In this document: positions 6,704-14,656 of the stretch, piece by piece | Layout of the letters: each line of letters starts with the position of its first letter | How positions within the stretch are numbered: the stretch's first letter is position 1 | The notes under the pieces: model-generated | The model's database searches: none | Told to the model about the DNA's origin: nothing | What the model saw: the letters and a program-made list of their open reading frames with translations, nothing else | Made by a program: the position numbers and the translations under genes | Assembly (NCBI GenBank): GCA_902796285.1 | Contig: CADBOH010000119.1 | Coordinates: 1 to 22,959 of the forward strand | Length of the DNA stretch: 22,959 bases | DNA from: an uncultured Eubacteriales bacterium | GTDB lineage: Bacteria; Bacillota; Clostridia; Christensenellales; UBA1242 | Direction of reading: 5' to 3'

Positions 6704-7564
6704 CTATTTGTCTAGCAAATTTAAATATATTTTTTTCATAATTAGCGAGTCATGGGGCATCATCGACATTGATTCACATATTACTCTTGGTTGAAGATGA
6801 TACTCAATTAAAACTTCTGCAAGTGGATCAAATAAAGGCCCATAAACTTCATCATCATAATTTAAATGTTTAATTTCCCCTTTTATTCCATATTGAATTT
6901 TTGAGAAATGAATATGACAATTACTTGTTCTTTCAAACCCAAGTTTATCAATTGAATAATCCAAAATACGCTTATAATCCTCAACACTTTTTAGTGCGCC
7001 CTGCTCAATTGAATTTATGTGTCCAAAGTCAAACGTAGGCACCAAATGTTTGTTTGTTTGACAAAGATCAATCACTTCCTTCCAAGTCCCAATTTGCATT
7101 GTTTTTCCCATTGTTTCTGGGCAAAGCAGCAATCCATCCAGTAAGCCATCACAATCCAAAGCATTAAAAAACTCGTAAAACCTTTTTCGTGTTAATTCAA
7201 CAGCATCATTTCTAGTTTGTTTGCCACATGATGCAGGATGAAAAACCATTCTATCTGCTCCAAAAGCACGCAAAAACTTTATACCTGTTGTAATATATCC
7301 CTGCGTTTTTTTATACATTTCCTCATCCGGATTTGCAAAATTAATATAAAATGGTGCATGTATAGAAAGTTTTATACCATGTTCACGAAATTTTTCGCCA
7401 GCCTTTTCTGCTTTATCTAATGTCATTTGATAACCATGCCCAAATGAATACTCATACGCATCAAGTCCATAATTTTTTATCCACTCAGGAACATCTAATA
7501 TCCCCTCATAACCTTGCTCATAAAACTCATCACCACAGCCAGATGGCCCAAATAAAACTGCCAT
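6704..7564 (-). CDS. Endonuclease IV (Nfo)-like TIM-barrel AP endonuclease
   Basis: A 286-residue TIM-barrel protein of the AP endonuclease 2 family, usually base-excision repair enzymes that cut 5' of abasic sites using three zinc ions. Likely metal ligands by position are His69 (SIHAPFYINFANP), His109 (MVFHPAS), Glu150 (CPETMGK), Asp179 and His182 (FDFGHINS), His217 or His219 (CHIHFSK), His233 and Glu264 (ICES). The Asp of the E. coli Asp229-x-His231 pair appears replaced, the local sequence being GEIKHL, and the classic DTCHxxAAGY signature is diverged. It is therefore Nfo-like, possibly with altered activity. It lies 14 bases after truB, where ribF is common in relatives, and precedes efp. 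Confidence 0.85.
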   Translation of the reverse strand: MAVLFGPSGCGDEFYEQGYEGILDVPEWIKNYGLDAYEYSFGHGYQMTLDKAEKAGEKFREHGIKLSIHAPFYINFANPDEEMYKKTQGYITTGIKFLRAFGADRMVFHPASCGKQTRNDAVELTRKRFYEFFNALDCDGLLDGLLLCPETMGKTMQIGTWKEVIDLCQTNKHLVPTFDFGHINSIEQGALKSVEDYKRILDYSIDKLGFERTSNCHIHFSKIQYGIKGEIKHLNYDDEVYGPLFDPLAEVLIEYHLQPRVICESMSMMPHDSLIMKKIYLNLLDK

Positions 7565-7578
7565 ACTTCACCTCTCTT

Positions 7579-8421
7579 TTAAACTAAACGAAAAGCAAAC
7601 TTCATCTTATTATTTACAACTGAAACATTACCAATATAATTATCATTAAAATAGCATCTGAACATTCCGTTTTTAAAATAATTTGGATTTACGCCATTTA
7701 CTAATTTTTGATATGTAACTTCATCGATTGAAATTTTATCAAAATCAAAGATGTTTTCAAGTGATATCTTTTTATAATTACCAGATTTAATGTCATTAAG
7801 TAAAAATGCATCATTTACATTAAATACACCACATTTTGTGCGTTGTAGACTAGACATCACACCAATTGTTGATAATGCAGTTGCAATATCTCTACATAAT
7901 GATCTTATATAAGTTCCACTGGAACAATGGATTTCAAACTCAAATGTATTTTGATCAATCTCACCCAAACATTTTAAAGAGTATATTTCAATCTCCTTTG
8001 GTTTGAGTTGCACATCCTTTCCACTTCTAGCAAGCTGATATGCCTTTTTCCCATTTACTTTTTTGGCAGAATAAACTGGGGGCATTTGATTGATTTTTCC
8101 AGTAAATTGAGGTAGCACAGCCTCTACCATTTCTAGCGTTATAACTTTTTCAACTTTTTCAGTTATTTCACCTTCTAAATCTAGTGTGTCTGTTGTCTCG
8201 CCAAACCTAAAAACTGCACGATACACCTTGTCCTTGTTTAAGTAATAGTCAAAAAGCTTTGTAGCTTTATTAATTGTTATTGGCAGCAACCCTGTTGCAA
8301 GTACATCCAAAGTTCCAAGATGCCCTGCCTTATTGGCTCCAACGGCATACTTAACACGATTTACAGCTGAATTAGATGAAATTCCCCTCTCTTTATTCAA
8401 TAAAATGATGTAACTGTCCAT
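7579..8421 (-). CDS. truB: tRNA pseudouridine(55) synthase
   Basis: A 280-residue TruB, converting U55 of the T-loop to pseudouridine in almost all tRNAs. Motifs are the N-terminal LNKERGISSNSAVNRVK (8-24), the catalytic GHLGTLDVLATGLLP (33-47, Asp39), KVYRAVFRFGETTDTLD (64-80), QMPPVYSAKKVNGKKAYQLAR (112-132) and CSSGTYIRSLCRDIA (166-180). The residue after the catalytic LD is Val in place of the near-universal Pro. The C-terminal part (about 230-280) is short and PUA-like. The start ATG is one base past the nrnA stop. Its place after rbfA and nrnA is standard for Bacillota. Confidence 0.96.
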   Translation of the reverse strand: MDSYIILLNKERGISSNSAVNRVKYAVGANKAGHLGTLDVLATGLLPITINKATKLFDYYLNKDKVYRAVFRFGETTDTLDLEGEITEKVEKVITLEMVEAVLPQFTGKINQMPPVYSAKKVNGKKAYQLARSGKDVQLKPKEIEIYSLKCLGEIDQNTFEFEIHCSSGTYIRSLCRDIATALSTIGVMSSLQRTKCGVFNVNDAFLLNDIKSGNYKKISLENIFDFDKISIDEVTYQKLVNGVNPNYFKNGMFRCYFNDNYIGNVSVVNNKMKFAFRLV

Positions 8422-9390
8422 TTAATTTCCCTTAAATTCCTTAAAAGCATTTAATACCATGTCTCTAGCCTGATAAATATCTTCTGCCTTAAACTTAGCA
8501 CCAGCGGCACGCAAATGTCCACCACCGCCAAGTTTTTGCGCAATTGACATTACATTTTCATTGTTTTTGCCTCTAAGCGACAAGTTATATAGTCCCTTTT
8601 CAAGTTCTACAATGCTAAAACTACATTTAACAGTATCAATACATAATAGCTCACTACTAAAATTATCGCAATCACTTTTTTGAGCTTTTATTTTTTCAAG
8701 TGTTTGAAGATCGACTAAGCAATAAACAATGTCATTATCTATTACGTAGTTTTTCCACATGTAGCTCATCAACTTAACTTCTTTGTCAGTTTTAGTTTTA
8801 TATAGTTTTTCATTTATGTCATTTACATCAGCCCCATTTTTAAGCAGCTCTAAAGCAATTTTAAGTGAATTTTCATTTACATTTGCATTCATAAAGGAAT
8901 ATGTATCTGCTGAAAGCCCTGCATAAAGATATGATGCTATTTCTTTTGTAATATTCGCTTTCAATGCTTTAATTACTAAAAACGAGATTTCACTACATGA
9001 ACTAAACTTTGTATCAACATAATAAACTTTTCCCAAAGTGTTAACATTTGGATGATGATCAAGCACAACTCTATTTTCAAACGAAGCAAAAATTTCTCCG
9101 TATTCTCCCAGCCTGCTTATACTAGGAACATCTGTTGATATCATTAAATCATAGTCATTAGGATTACAATCCCCATTTTTGACTGTATTTTTATCAAATA
9201 CAAGCGATTGTGAGTAAGTAAATTCATCTTTTACATATACATCAGCTTTTATATTAAGTGATCTAATTGCAAGTGCAAGTGGCAAACTAGAACCCAAAGC
9301 ATCACAATCTGGATTGACGTGTGTAAAAATAGCTACAGATTTTGCCTTTTTAATTTTTTTTGCTATTTGTTTAAAACTACTATTCATCAT
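8422..9390 (-). CDS. nrnA: DHH-family phosphoesterase, oligoribonuclease NrnA-like
   Basis: About 322 residues with the full DHH/DHHA1 architecture. The DHH domain shows HVNPDCDALGSS (about 24-35), STDVPSISRLG (85-95), the DHHPN motif (111-115) and DTYSF near 160. The DHHA1 domain ends in KLGGGGHLRAAGAKF near 286-300. Such proteins degrade nanoRNA and pApA or dephosphorylate pAp. The gene's location between rbfA and truB is typical of nrnA-type genes in clostridia. The start may be ATG 9390 or ATG 9387; GCAGGTGA precedes both, and either overlaps the rbfA end. The precise substrate cannot be told from sequence. Confidence 0.93.
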   Translation of the reverse strand: MMNSSFKQIAKKIKKAKSVAIFTHVNPDCDALGSSLPLALAIRSLNIKADVYVKDEFTYSQSLVFDKNTVKNGDCNPNDYDLMISTDVPSISRLGEYGEIFASFENRVVLDHHPNVNTLGKVYYVDTKFSSCSEISFLVIKALKANITKEIASYLYAGLSADTYSFMNANVNENSLKIALELLKNGADVNDINEKLYKTKTDKEVKLMSYMWKNYVIDNDIVYCLVDLQTLEKIKAQKSDCDNFSSELLCIDTVKCSFSIVELEKGLYNLSLRGKNNENVMSIAQKLGGGGHLRAAGAKFKAEDIYQARDMVLNAFKEFKGN

Positions 9391-9745
9391 CGTCACCTGC
9401 TGGAATATCTAAATTTTTTAGTATTTCATTAATTCTAATTGCAGCATTAGCACCTTTATCAATAACAAATTCAAATTTTGGCATATGGGGCATTTTCACC
9501 ATCTGCGCAAGTTCCTTCTTAATAAAACCTTCTGATTTTTGCAATACAGCAATAATTTCATTAAGCTTTTCTCTATTATCACTGTCATATGCAACTTTTA
9601 CCTTACAGTATCTAAAATCTGGTGATACGTTTACTTCACTAATATATAAAAGTGAATCAATTCTTGGATCATTCATCTTATTGAAGATAATATCTGAAAG
9701 ACATCTTTGAATTTCACTATTTGCCCTATCAAATCTTACTGACAT
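9380..9745 (-). CDS. rbfA: 30S ribosome-binding factor RbfA
   Basis: A 121-residue KH-like protein of normal length. RbfA binds the immature 30S subunit near helix 1 of 16S rRNA and is needed for late maturation and growth in the cold. Characteristic segments are RFDRANSEIQRCLSDII (4-20), MNDPRIDSLLYISEVNVSPD (24-43), the CKVKVAYDS strand (47-55) and KMPHMPKFEFVIDKGANAAIRINEIL (84-109). The end is acidic, GDDDE. The ATG follows AAAAAGGAGGTAAAT. It lies 84 bases after infB, a gap holding a possible stem-loop, and its last bases overlap the next gene, nrnA. Confidence 0.96.
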   Translation of the reverse strand: MSVRFDRANSEIQRCLSDIIFNKMNDPRIDSLLYISEVNVSPDFRYCKVKVAYDSDNREKLNEIIAVLQKSEGFIKKELAQMVKMPHMPKFEFVIDKGANAAIRINEILKNLDIPAGDDDE

Positions 9746-9768
9746 ATTTACCTCCTTTTTAGTAAATT

Positions 9769-9820
9769 AAAGGCAGTTTATTTAAACATCTTTATAATAA
9801 TGCACAAATATACCGCCTTT
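9769..9820 (-). other. Possible stem-loop between infB and rbfA
   Basis: Minus-strand AAAGGCGGT (9812-9820) can pair with ACTGCCTTT (9769-9777), nine pairs including one G-U, around an AT-rich loop of 34 bases. It is followed by AATTTACT, not a proper T-run, so a functional terminator is doubtful; it could be a weak attenuator or an RNA-processing site. Confidence 0.35.
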
Positions 9821-9829
9821 TAAAATTTA

Positions 9830-12334
9830 TTATCTTTTTACTACCTCTTTTGAGTAGAATTTAATTATATCGCCCTCTTTAATGTCAAGAGTTTCTTTTA
9901 ATTTAATACCACATTCAAATCCCTTAGCCACTTCAGCCTTTTCATCTTTTACAATTTTAAGGGACTCAACCGTTGTTTTACCAATTTCTTCATCTCCACG
10001 CATAACAACCGCAATACAATTTCTTGTAGCCTTACCATCTTTAATATAACTTCCAGCAACCTTGCCCGCAGTTGAAAGCTTAAATACCATTCTAATTTCT
10101 GCGCTACCAATATATACTTCTTCATATTTGACACTAAGCATTCCAGTAATAGCTGCAGTTATTTCATCTACCATCTGGTAAATAATCTTGTATTCTTTAA
10201 TTTCAATCTTGCTTGCATCTGCAAGAGTTTTAATTTTATTAGCAAGTTTTTGATTAAACGAAATTATAATTGACCCAGTTGTTTGAGCAAGAATAACATC
10301 GCTTTCAGTCACAGGGCCAGCCCCACTATGAACTATATTAACCTTAGCTTCTTCATTTCTAATTGCTAAAAGTGATGATTTGAGCGCTTCAACCGAACCC
10401 ATTGTATCAGCCTTAACAATTACATTTAAGTTTTTAAGTTCTCCCTCATGAACTCTATTCATAAAGTTATCCAAAGTTACGCCTGATGACTGCATTGCTC
10501 TTTCTTTCTTAATCTTGTCAATTCTTTCTTGAATTACTTGTTTTGACAAGGTTTCTTCAACTGCATAAACTTGCTCGCCAGCAGAAGGCACATCATTAAA
10601 GCCCAAAATCTCAACAGGCATTGATGGCTCAGCTGTTTTAATTGGCTTGCCCTTATCGTTGAACATTGCTCTAACCTTACCATAAGTAAGCCCAGACATA
10701 ATAGAATCGCCGACATGAAGTGTTCCGTTTTGAACAATCATAGATGCAACTGGCCCTCTATTTTTGTCAAGTTCGGCTTCTATAATAACACCTGTTGCCA
10801 TCTTTTTAGGATTTGCTTTTAACTCTTGCACTTCACTAACTAGCAAAATAGTTTGTTTAAGATCATCAAGTCCCATTCTTGTTTTAGCAGAAATTGGAAC
10901 GCAGATCGCATCTCCACCCCATTCTTCAGGCAAAACACCATGTTCTGCAAGTTGTTGTTTAATTCTATCAGGGTTTGCTTCTGGTTTATCCATTTTATTC
11001 ATAGCAACGATAATAGGAACTCCAGCCGCTTTAATATGATCAATTGCTTCAATAGTTTGTGGCATAACACCATCGTCAGCGGCTACAACTAATATAGCTA
11101 TATCTGTTGCTTTTGCACCTCTAGCACGCATTTGGGTAAATGCGGCGTGTCCAGGAGTATCAATAAATGTGATTTTCTCGCCATTAAATGAAATTTGATA
11201 AGCACCAATGCTTTGAGTAATTCCACCAGCTTCACCTGCAACAACGTTTGTTTCTCTAAATGCATCAAGAAGTGAAGTTTTACCATGGTCAACGTGCCCC
11301 ATAACGGCAACAATTGGAGGTCTTTTTACCAAATCTTTTTCATCATCTTCGCTTTGAGCGGATTCTATAAGTTTTTCCTCAAATGACTTATCTGCCTTAA
11401 GTTCAAGCGTAATATCAAAATCACTTGCAACAAGTTCGGCAGTTTCAAAATCGATATTTGAGTTGATTGTGGCCATTACACCTAGCATCATAAGTTTCTT
11501 TACAATTTCAGTCACTGGCTTGCCAATCTTTTCACTAAACTCTTTTACAGTTATTTCTCTTGAAGTAAGAACTGCATGTTTTATAACAGTTACATTTACA
11601 TTTGATTGTGTATCCTTCTTCTTTTTCATGCTCTTTCTTGAGCCGTAACTTACTTCTTCAATACCATTTTCATCTTCAATGAAAACATTAGAGTGTTTAG
11701 AATCATCTCTGCGTTTGCCCTGAGATTTCTTCTCATCATAATTATTATTCTTTTTTTGAGCATACTTTGCCTTAGCGGCAAAATCCCTTTCCTTTCTTAA
11801 ATCAATTTCAGGAGCATCTTGGGTTGAACCAAATGAACGGAAACTATTTGCTTTTGAAGAAACAAAATTATTGCTACCAAATTTTTTATTATCTTTGTTA
11901 AATGGCTTATTGTTTGGATTTTGTCTAGTAAAATCTTTGCGATCTCTATTGAAATTGTTTTGATTGTTTCGGTTAAAGCCACCATTTGTTTGATTGTTAA
12001 AGTTGTTTGGCTTATTATTTGGACGAACATTTTGGTCAAATTTTTTAAAGTTTTTATCGTTTCTTTTGTCATTAACAAAAGCAGGCTCATTTTTTGTTAT
12101 CACTTGAACAGTTTCATCTTGAACCTCACGTTTAACTTCATCAACAATTTCAACCTTAGGCTCATTTTGCACTTGTTCCTGAGCCTTTAATTCTTTTATT
12201 CTTCTATAAAGGTTAGCGCCAAATTCTTCAACTTGCCCTTTTGCCGCCCTAATAGATTTTAAAATATTTGTAATTTCTCCATCTTTTTGTAAATCATGAA
12301 TTTTCTTCAGATTTTGTAATGATTGATTTGCCAA
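9830..12334 (-). CDS. infB: Translation initiation factor IF-2
   Basis: An 834-residue IF-2, the GTPase that brings initiator tRNA to the 30S subunit and drives subunit joining. Domain order: an N-terminal helical part (1-50), a low-complexity Asn/Lys/Phe-rich linker (about 90-165), the IF2 N2 domain (about 250-310), then the GTPase with GHVDHGKT (346-353), GGITQSIG switch I (370-377), DTPGH (392-396) and NKMD (446-449), and domains II-IV with SGAGPVTESDV and the final EGDIIKFY. The start is a TTG with AAGGAG six bases before. It follows ylxQ by 10 bases, in the conserved nusA-rnpM-ylxQ-infB order. The Asn-rich linker is the one unusual part. Confidence 0.97.
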   Translation of the reverse strand: MANQSLQNLKKIHDLQKDGEITNILKSIRAAKGQVEEFGANLYRRIKELKAQEQVQNEPKVEIVDEVKREVQDETVQVITKNEPAFVNDKRNDKNFKKFDQNVRPNNKPNNFNNQTNGGFNRNNQNNFNRDRKDFTRQNPNNKPFNKDNKKFGSNNFVSSKANSFRSFGSTQDAPEIDLRKERDFAAKAKYAQKKNNNYDEKKSQGKRRDDSKHSNVFIEDENGIEEVSYGSRKSMKKKKDTQSNVNVTVIKHAVLTSREITVKEFSEKIGKPVTEIVKKLMMLGVMATINSNIDFETAELVASDFDITLELKADKSFEEKLIESAQSEDDEKDLVKRPPIVAVMGHVDHGKTSLLDAFRETNVVAGEAGGITQSIGAYQISFNGEKITFIDTPGHAAFTQMRARGAKATDIAILVVAADDGVMPQTIEAIDHIKAAGVPIIVAMNKMDKPEANPDRIKQQLAEHGVLPEEWGGDAICVPISAKTRMGLDDLKQTILLVSEVQELKANPKKMATGVIIEAELDKNRGPVASMIVQNGTLHVGDSIMSGLTYGKVRAMFNDKGKPIKTAEPSMPVEILGFNDVPSAGEQVYAVEETLSKQVIQERIDKIKKERAMQSSGVTLDNFMNRVHEGELKNLNVIVKADTMGSVEALKSSLLAIRNEEAKVNIVHSGAGPVTESDVILAQTTGSIIISFNQKLANKIKTLADASKIEIKEYKIIYQMVDEITAAITGMLSVKYEEVYIGSAEIRMVFKLSTAGKVAGSYIKDGKATRNCIAVVMRGDEEIGKTTVESLKIVKDEKAEVAKGFECGIKLKETLDIKEGDIIKFYSKEVVKR

Positions 12335-12344
12335 AATTAACTCC

Positions 12345-12629
12345 TTAACACATTAAATTTAAAATTATATCACTTAAATTCTTATTTTTTATTCCAACTA
12401 TTTTACAATTTTCAATACCTAAAATCTCTCCCAAATTTTCCATCTCACAAACAGAAATTTGTTTGATTTTAAATTTTTCAACAATTTTCATTGTGTTTTT
12501 TTGAGAATTTTTATCGTAAATAACCAAATATAGTTTTTTTGAATAATTCTCTAACTTTTCTCCGCCAATTATCAAATATCCTGCCTTACGACAAATATTT
12601 AAATAATTTTCAATTTTCTCTCTTTCCAA
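12345..12629 (-). CDS. ylxQ: L7Ae/L30e-like RNA-binding protein YlxQ
   Basis: About 94 residues of the L7Ae/L30e/S12e/Gadd45 fold, which binds kink-turn-like RNA. Visible are the start helix IENYLNICRKAGYLIIGGEKL (residues 6-26) matching LLGLAxRAGKLxxGE, the LYLVIYDKNSQKNTMKI strand and helix (33-49) and LGEILGIENCKIVGIKNKNLS towards the end. I chose the TTG start at 12629 because AGGAGG lies six bases upstream; longer frames extend pointlessly into rnpM. It overlaps the rnpM stop by 20 bases, so its ribosome binding site is inside rnpM. The protein is diverged (few of the family's glycines and basic residues), but gene order supports it. Confidence 0.88.
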   Translation of the reverse strand: MEREKIENYLNICRKAGYLIIGGEKLENYSKKLYLVIYDKNSQKNTMKIVEKFKIKQISVCEMENLGEILGIENCKIVGIKNKNLSDIILNLMC

Positions 12630-12873
12630 GGATTTCCTCCTGCAATGATTGATATACACTATTATCAACATCACATTTAAATGCTTTGTTTAGCGCTTTT
12701 TGTTTTACTAATTTTTTAGCACATTCTTCATTTCTACAAATATATGCTCCTCGGCCATTTTTTTTGCCCGTTTGATCAATAAATATAGCACCTTCTTTAT
12801 CTTTTACGATTCTTAATAAATCGCGTTTATCATACATTTGTCGACATACAATGCACATTCTCAATCTTTCCAT
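12610..12873 (-). CDS. rnpM: YlxR family RNA-binding protein (RNase P modulator RnpM)
   Basis: An 87-residue basic protein of the YlxR (DUF448) family. Signatures are RMCIVCRQMYDKRDLLRIVK (about 5-24) and the GRGAYIC motif (42-48), followed by a Lys-rich helix ECAKKLVKQKALNKAF. The family binds RNA and in Bacillus has been reported to interact with RNase P. Two pairs of cysteines (CxxC at 7-10, and CRNEEC at 48-53) are present as in many members. The ATG at 12873 follows GAGGTGA; an in-frame GTG two codons earlier overlaps that site and is less likely. It lies between nusA and ylxQ as in most Bacillota. Confidence 0.93.
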   Translation of the reverse strand: MERLRMCIVCRQMYDKRDLLRIVKDKEGAIFIDQTGKKNGRGAYICRNEECAKKLVKQKALNKAFKCDVDNSVYQSLQEEILGKREN

Positions 12874-12900
12874 ATTCACCTCTAAACAAAGTCATTAAAA

Positions 12901-14061
12901 TTACTCTTCGTCATCATCAATTGGAGTGATTTCTTCAAGTTCTTCAATATCGCTAAGTCCCTTAAATGCATCTTCATCATTAAGCTCTGTTAGTTCATAC
13001 TCGGGTTCCTTTACAGCCACAGTTGTAGAACTTTCTGGCTTAACTTCAATCTTCCATCCTGTAAGTCTTGCGGCAAGTCTAACATTTTGACCATTTTTGC
13101 CAATTGCAAGTGATAATTTATCATCAGGAACAATAACTCGTGATGAGTGCAAACTTTCATTAATTTCAACGCTGAGTACTTTCGCTGGACTAAGTGATTT
13201 TGCAATATAGTCAAGCGGATCATCGTTATATTCAATTAAATCAATTTTTTCGCCATTCATTTCTGAAGATATAGTATCAATTCTTTGACCATGGAAGCCA
13301 ACACATGTTCCAATTGGGTCTAAGTTGGCTTTTTCAGTATAAATCGCAACCTTAGTTCTATTTCCAGGATCTCTTGCGATATTTTTAATTTTTACATCTC
13401 CACTTGCAACTTCAGGGATTTCAAGTTCAAACATTTTTCTAACAAATCCAACATTGCTTCTTGTAACTTGAATTTGTGTGCCTTTAAATGAATCTTTAAT
13501 CTTTTTAACGTATACTTTTACTCTATCACCAACGTTAAATTTCTCTCCCGGAATTTGATCGGCCGGAACCATAACACCTTCAGTATGTGTGTTTGAAATT
13601 TGAACATAGATAGTGCCATTATCGATTCTTTTAACAATAGTTGTTAAAAGTTCATCTTCCTTTTCAGAAAGTTCATTTAACGCCATCTGTCTTTCCATCT
13701 CTTTAAGCTTTTGCATAACAACTTGCTTTGCAGTTTGTGCTGCAATTCTACCAAAATCTTTTGTTGACTCTTCTTGTAAAATTGTTTCGCCAAGTTTAAT
13801 TGACTTTTTAATAAGTTTTGCATCTTGAAGTGATATTTCCTTGTCTGGATCTAAAACTTCGTTAACAACAGTTTTATAAGAATAAATCTTAATTGTAGCC
13901 TTTTCAGGATTTAATTTTACAAGTGCAGATTTTGCCTCACCATACATCTTTTTGTAAGCAGATGTAAGCGCTGTTTCAAGTGTTGTTATAAATGTCTCCT
14001 TATTTATTTTTTTCTCATTTTCCAAGTCCTCTAATGCTTGGAAGAAATCCTTATTTATCAT
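12901..14061 (-). CDS. nusA: Transcription termination/antitermination factor NusA
   Basis: A 386-residue NusA of standard Bacillota size. It binds RNA polymerase and controls pausing, termination and antitermination. Domain order: N-terminal RNAP-binding domain (1-125, with FFQALEDLENEKKINKETF), S1 domain (about 133-200, with GVMVPADQIPGEKFNVGDRVKVYV), KH1 (about 205-280, RDPGNRTKVAIYTEKANLDP and GTCVGFHGQRI) and KH2 (about 285-345, VPDDKLSLAIGKNGQNVRLAARLTGWKI). It ends in an acidic tail of about 35 residues with DDDEE. The ATG follows AAAGGAGTATAACG. It lies 11 bases after rimP and heads a tightly packed cluster down to efp. Confidence 0.97.
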   Translation of the reverse strand: MINKDFFQALEDLENEKKINKETFITTLETALTSAYKKMYGEAKSALVKLNPEKATIKIYSYKTVVNEVLDPDKEISLQDAKLIKKSIKLGETILQEESTKDFGRIAAQTAKQVVMQKLKEMERQMALNELSEKEDELLTTIVKRIDNGTIYVQISNTHTEGVMVPADQIPGEKFNVGDRVKVYVKKIKDSFKGTQIQVTRSNVGFVRKMFELEIPEVASGDVKIKNIARDPGNRTKVAIYTEKANLDPIGTCVGFHGQRIDTISSEMNGEKIDLIEYNDDPLDYIAKSLSPAKVLSVEINESLHSSRVIVPDDKLSLAIGKNGQNVRLAARLTGWKIEVKPESSTTVAVKEPEYELTELNDEDAFKGLSDIEELEEITPIDDDEE

Positions 14062-14072
14062 CGTTATACTCC

Positions 14073-14534
14073 TTAAAATTTAATTACTGGCACAATGTGT
14101 GCTATTTTTGATTTTTCAAATTTGATTTGTTTGCCCTTAACTAATATTGTTAAAGTATTTTCATCATACTCTTCAAGCACTCCCTCAAAGTTTTTTGTGC
14201 CATCTATTTTAGCAAACAAAGTTACACTTATTTCCTTGCCAAGATTACGTTTAAAATCTCTCTCAGTTTTTAAAGGCCTATCAATACCTGGCGAACTAAC
14301 ACTTAATATATATGGTGCGTCATCTGTAGGATTAACCTCTTCTAGCAGTGGATCAATCGCTCTCGAAACAAGCTCGCAGTCCTCAATATTAATTCCTTCG
14401 TCTTTATCAATGTAGAAAATCAAGTTCATACCATCGGATTTTTTAGCATATTCAATTTCTACAACTTCATATCCCATATTTTCAATCACTGGTACAACTT
14501 TTTCTTCACAAATTGTTTTAACTTTTCCAGCCAA
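14073..14534 (-). CDS. rimP: Ribosome maturation factor RimP
   Basis: A 153-residue RimP, which helps assemble the 30S subunit (the S12/pseudoknot step). Conserved parts are VVPVIENMGYEVVEIEYAK (residues 13-31 counting from the chosen start), GINIEDCELVSRAIDPLLEE (about 44-63) and the family hallmark YILSVSSPGIDRPLKTERDF (about 73-92). I start at TTG 14534, because AAGGGGG lies about 8 bases before it and the resulting N-terminus matches the family; a GTG at 14579 lies inside a hairpin one base after an AAGGAG and would add 15 unconserved residues. The gene has its own predicted promoter and a hairpin leader, and opens the nusA-infB cluster. Confidence 0.95.
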   Translation of the reverse strand: MAGKVKTICEEKVVPVIENMGYEVVEIEYAKKSDGMNLIFYIDKDEGINIEDCELVSRAIDPLLEEVNPTDDAPYILSVSSPGIDRPLKTERDFKRNLGKEISVTLFAKIDGTKNFEGVLEEYDENTLTILVKGKQIKFEKSKIAHIVPVIKF

Positions 14535-14559
14535 CTTAAAATCCCCCTTTTTACGAATC

Positions 14560-14586
14560 AAGGAGCGTTGCTTTTGCACGCTCCTT
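14560..14586 (-). other. Stem-loop in the rimP 5' leader
   Basis: Minus-strand AAGGAGCGTGC pairs with GCAACGCTCCTT around a 4-base AAAA loop, an 11-bp stem with one bulged A. It lies between the predicted start (about 14604) and the rimP TTG. No T-run follows (GATTCGTAAA comes next), so it is not a terminator. The 5' arm begins with an AAGGAG that is hidden in the stem, while the real AAGGGGG ribosome binding site is free just downstream. Confidence 0.75.
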
Positions 14587-14610
14587 GTAATAATTTCTTA
14601 AGTCTCTTTA

Positions 14611-14639
14611 ATTATAACAAATGTATATTGATTTTGCAA
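14611..14639 (-). promoter_or_regulatory. Predicted sigma-A promoter for the rimP-nusA-infB cluster
   Basis: On the minus strand TTGCAA (14634-14639), a 17-base spacer and TATAAT (14611-14616), with TGT directly before the -10. It lies in the 77-base gap after the PolC-like gene. The start is expected near 14604, giving a leader of about 70 bases including the stem-loop at 14560-14586. Confidence 0.75.
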
Positions 14640-14656
14640 GTATTTATTAAAGATTT

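Noticed and set aside
11797..12190. Overlapping open frames on both strands within the infB N-terminal region
   Set aside because: They arise from the low-complexity Asn/Lys codons of the IF-2 linker; no independent signals support them.
14560..14586. Hairpin after the PolC-like gene as a terminator
   Set aside because: Neither strand has a T-run after the stem, and a good promoter lies upstream of it, so it is better seen as part of the rimP leader.
14580..14656. Remains of the PolC polymerase or PHP domain downstream of the exonuclease
   Set aside because: The gap has only 77 bases, filled by a promoter and leader; no coding remnant was found, so the gene was not recently broken by a frameshift within this window.
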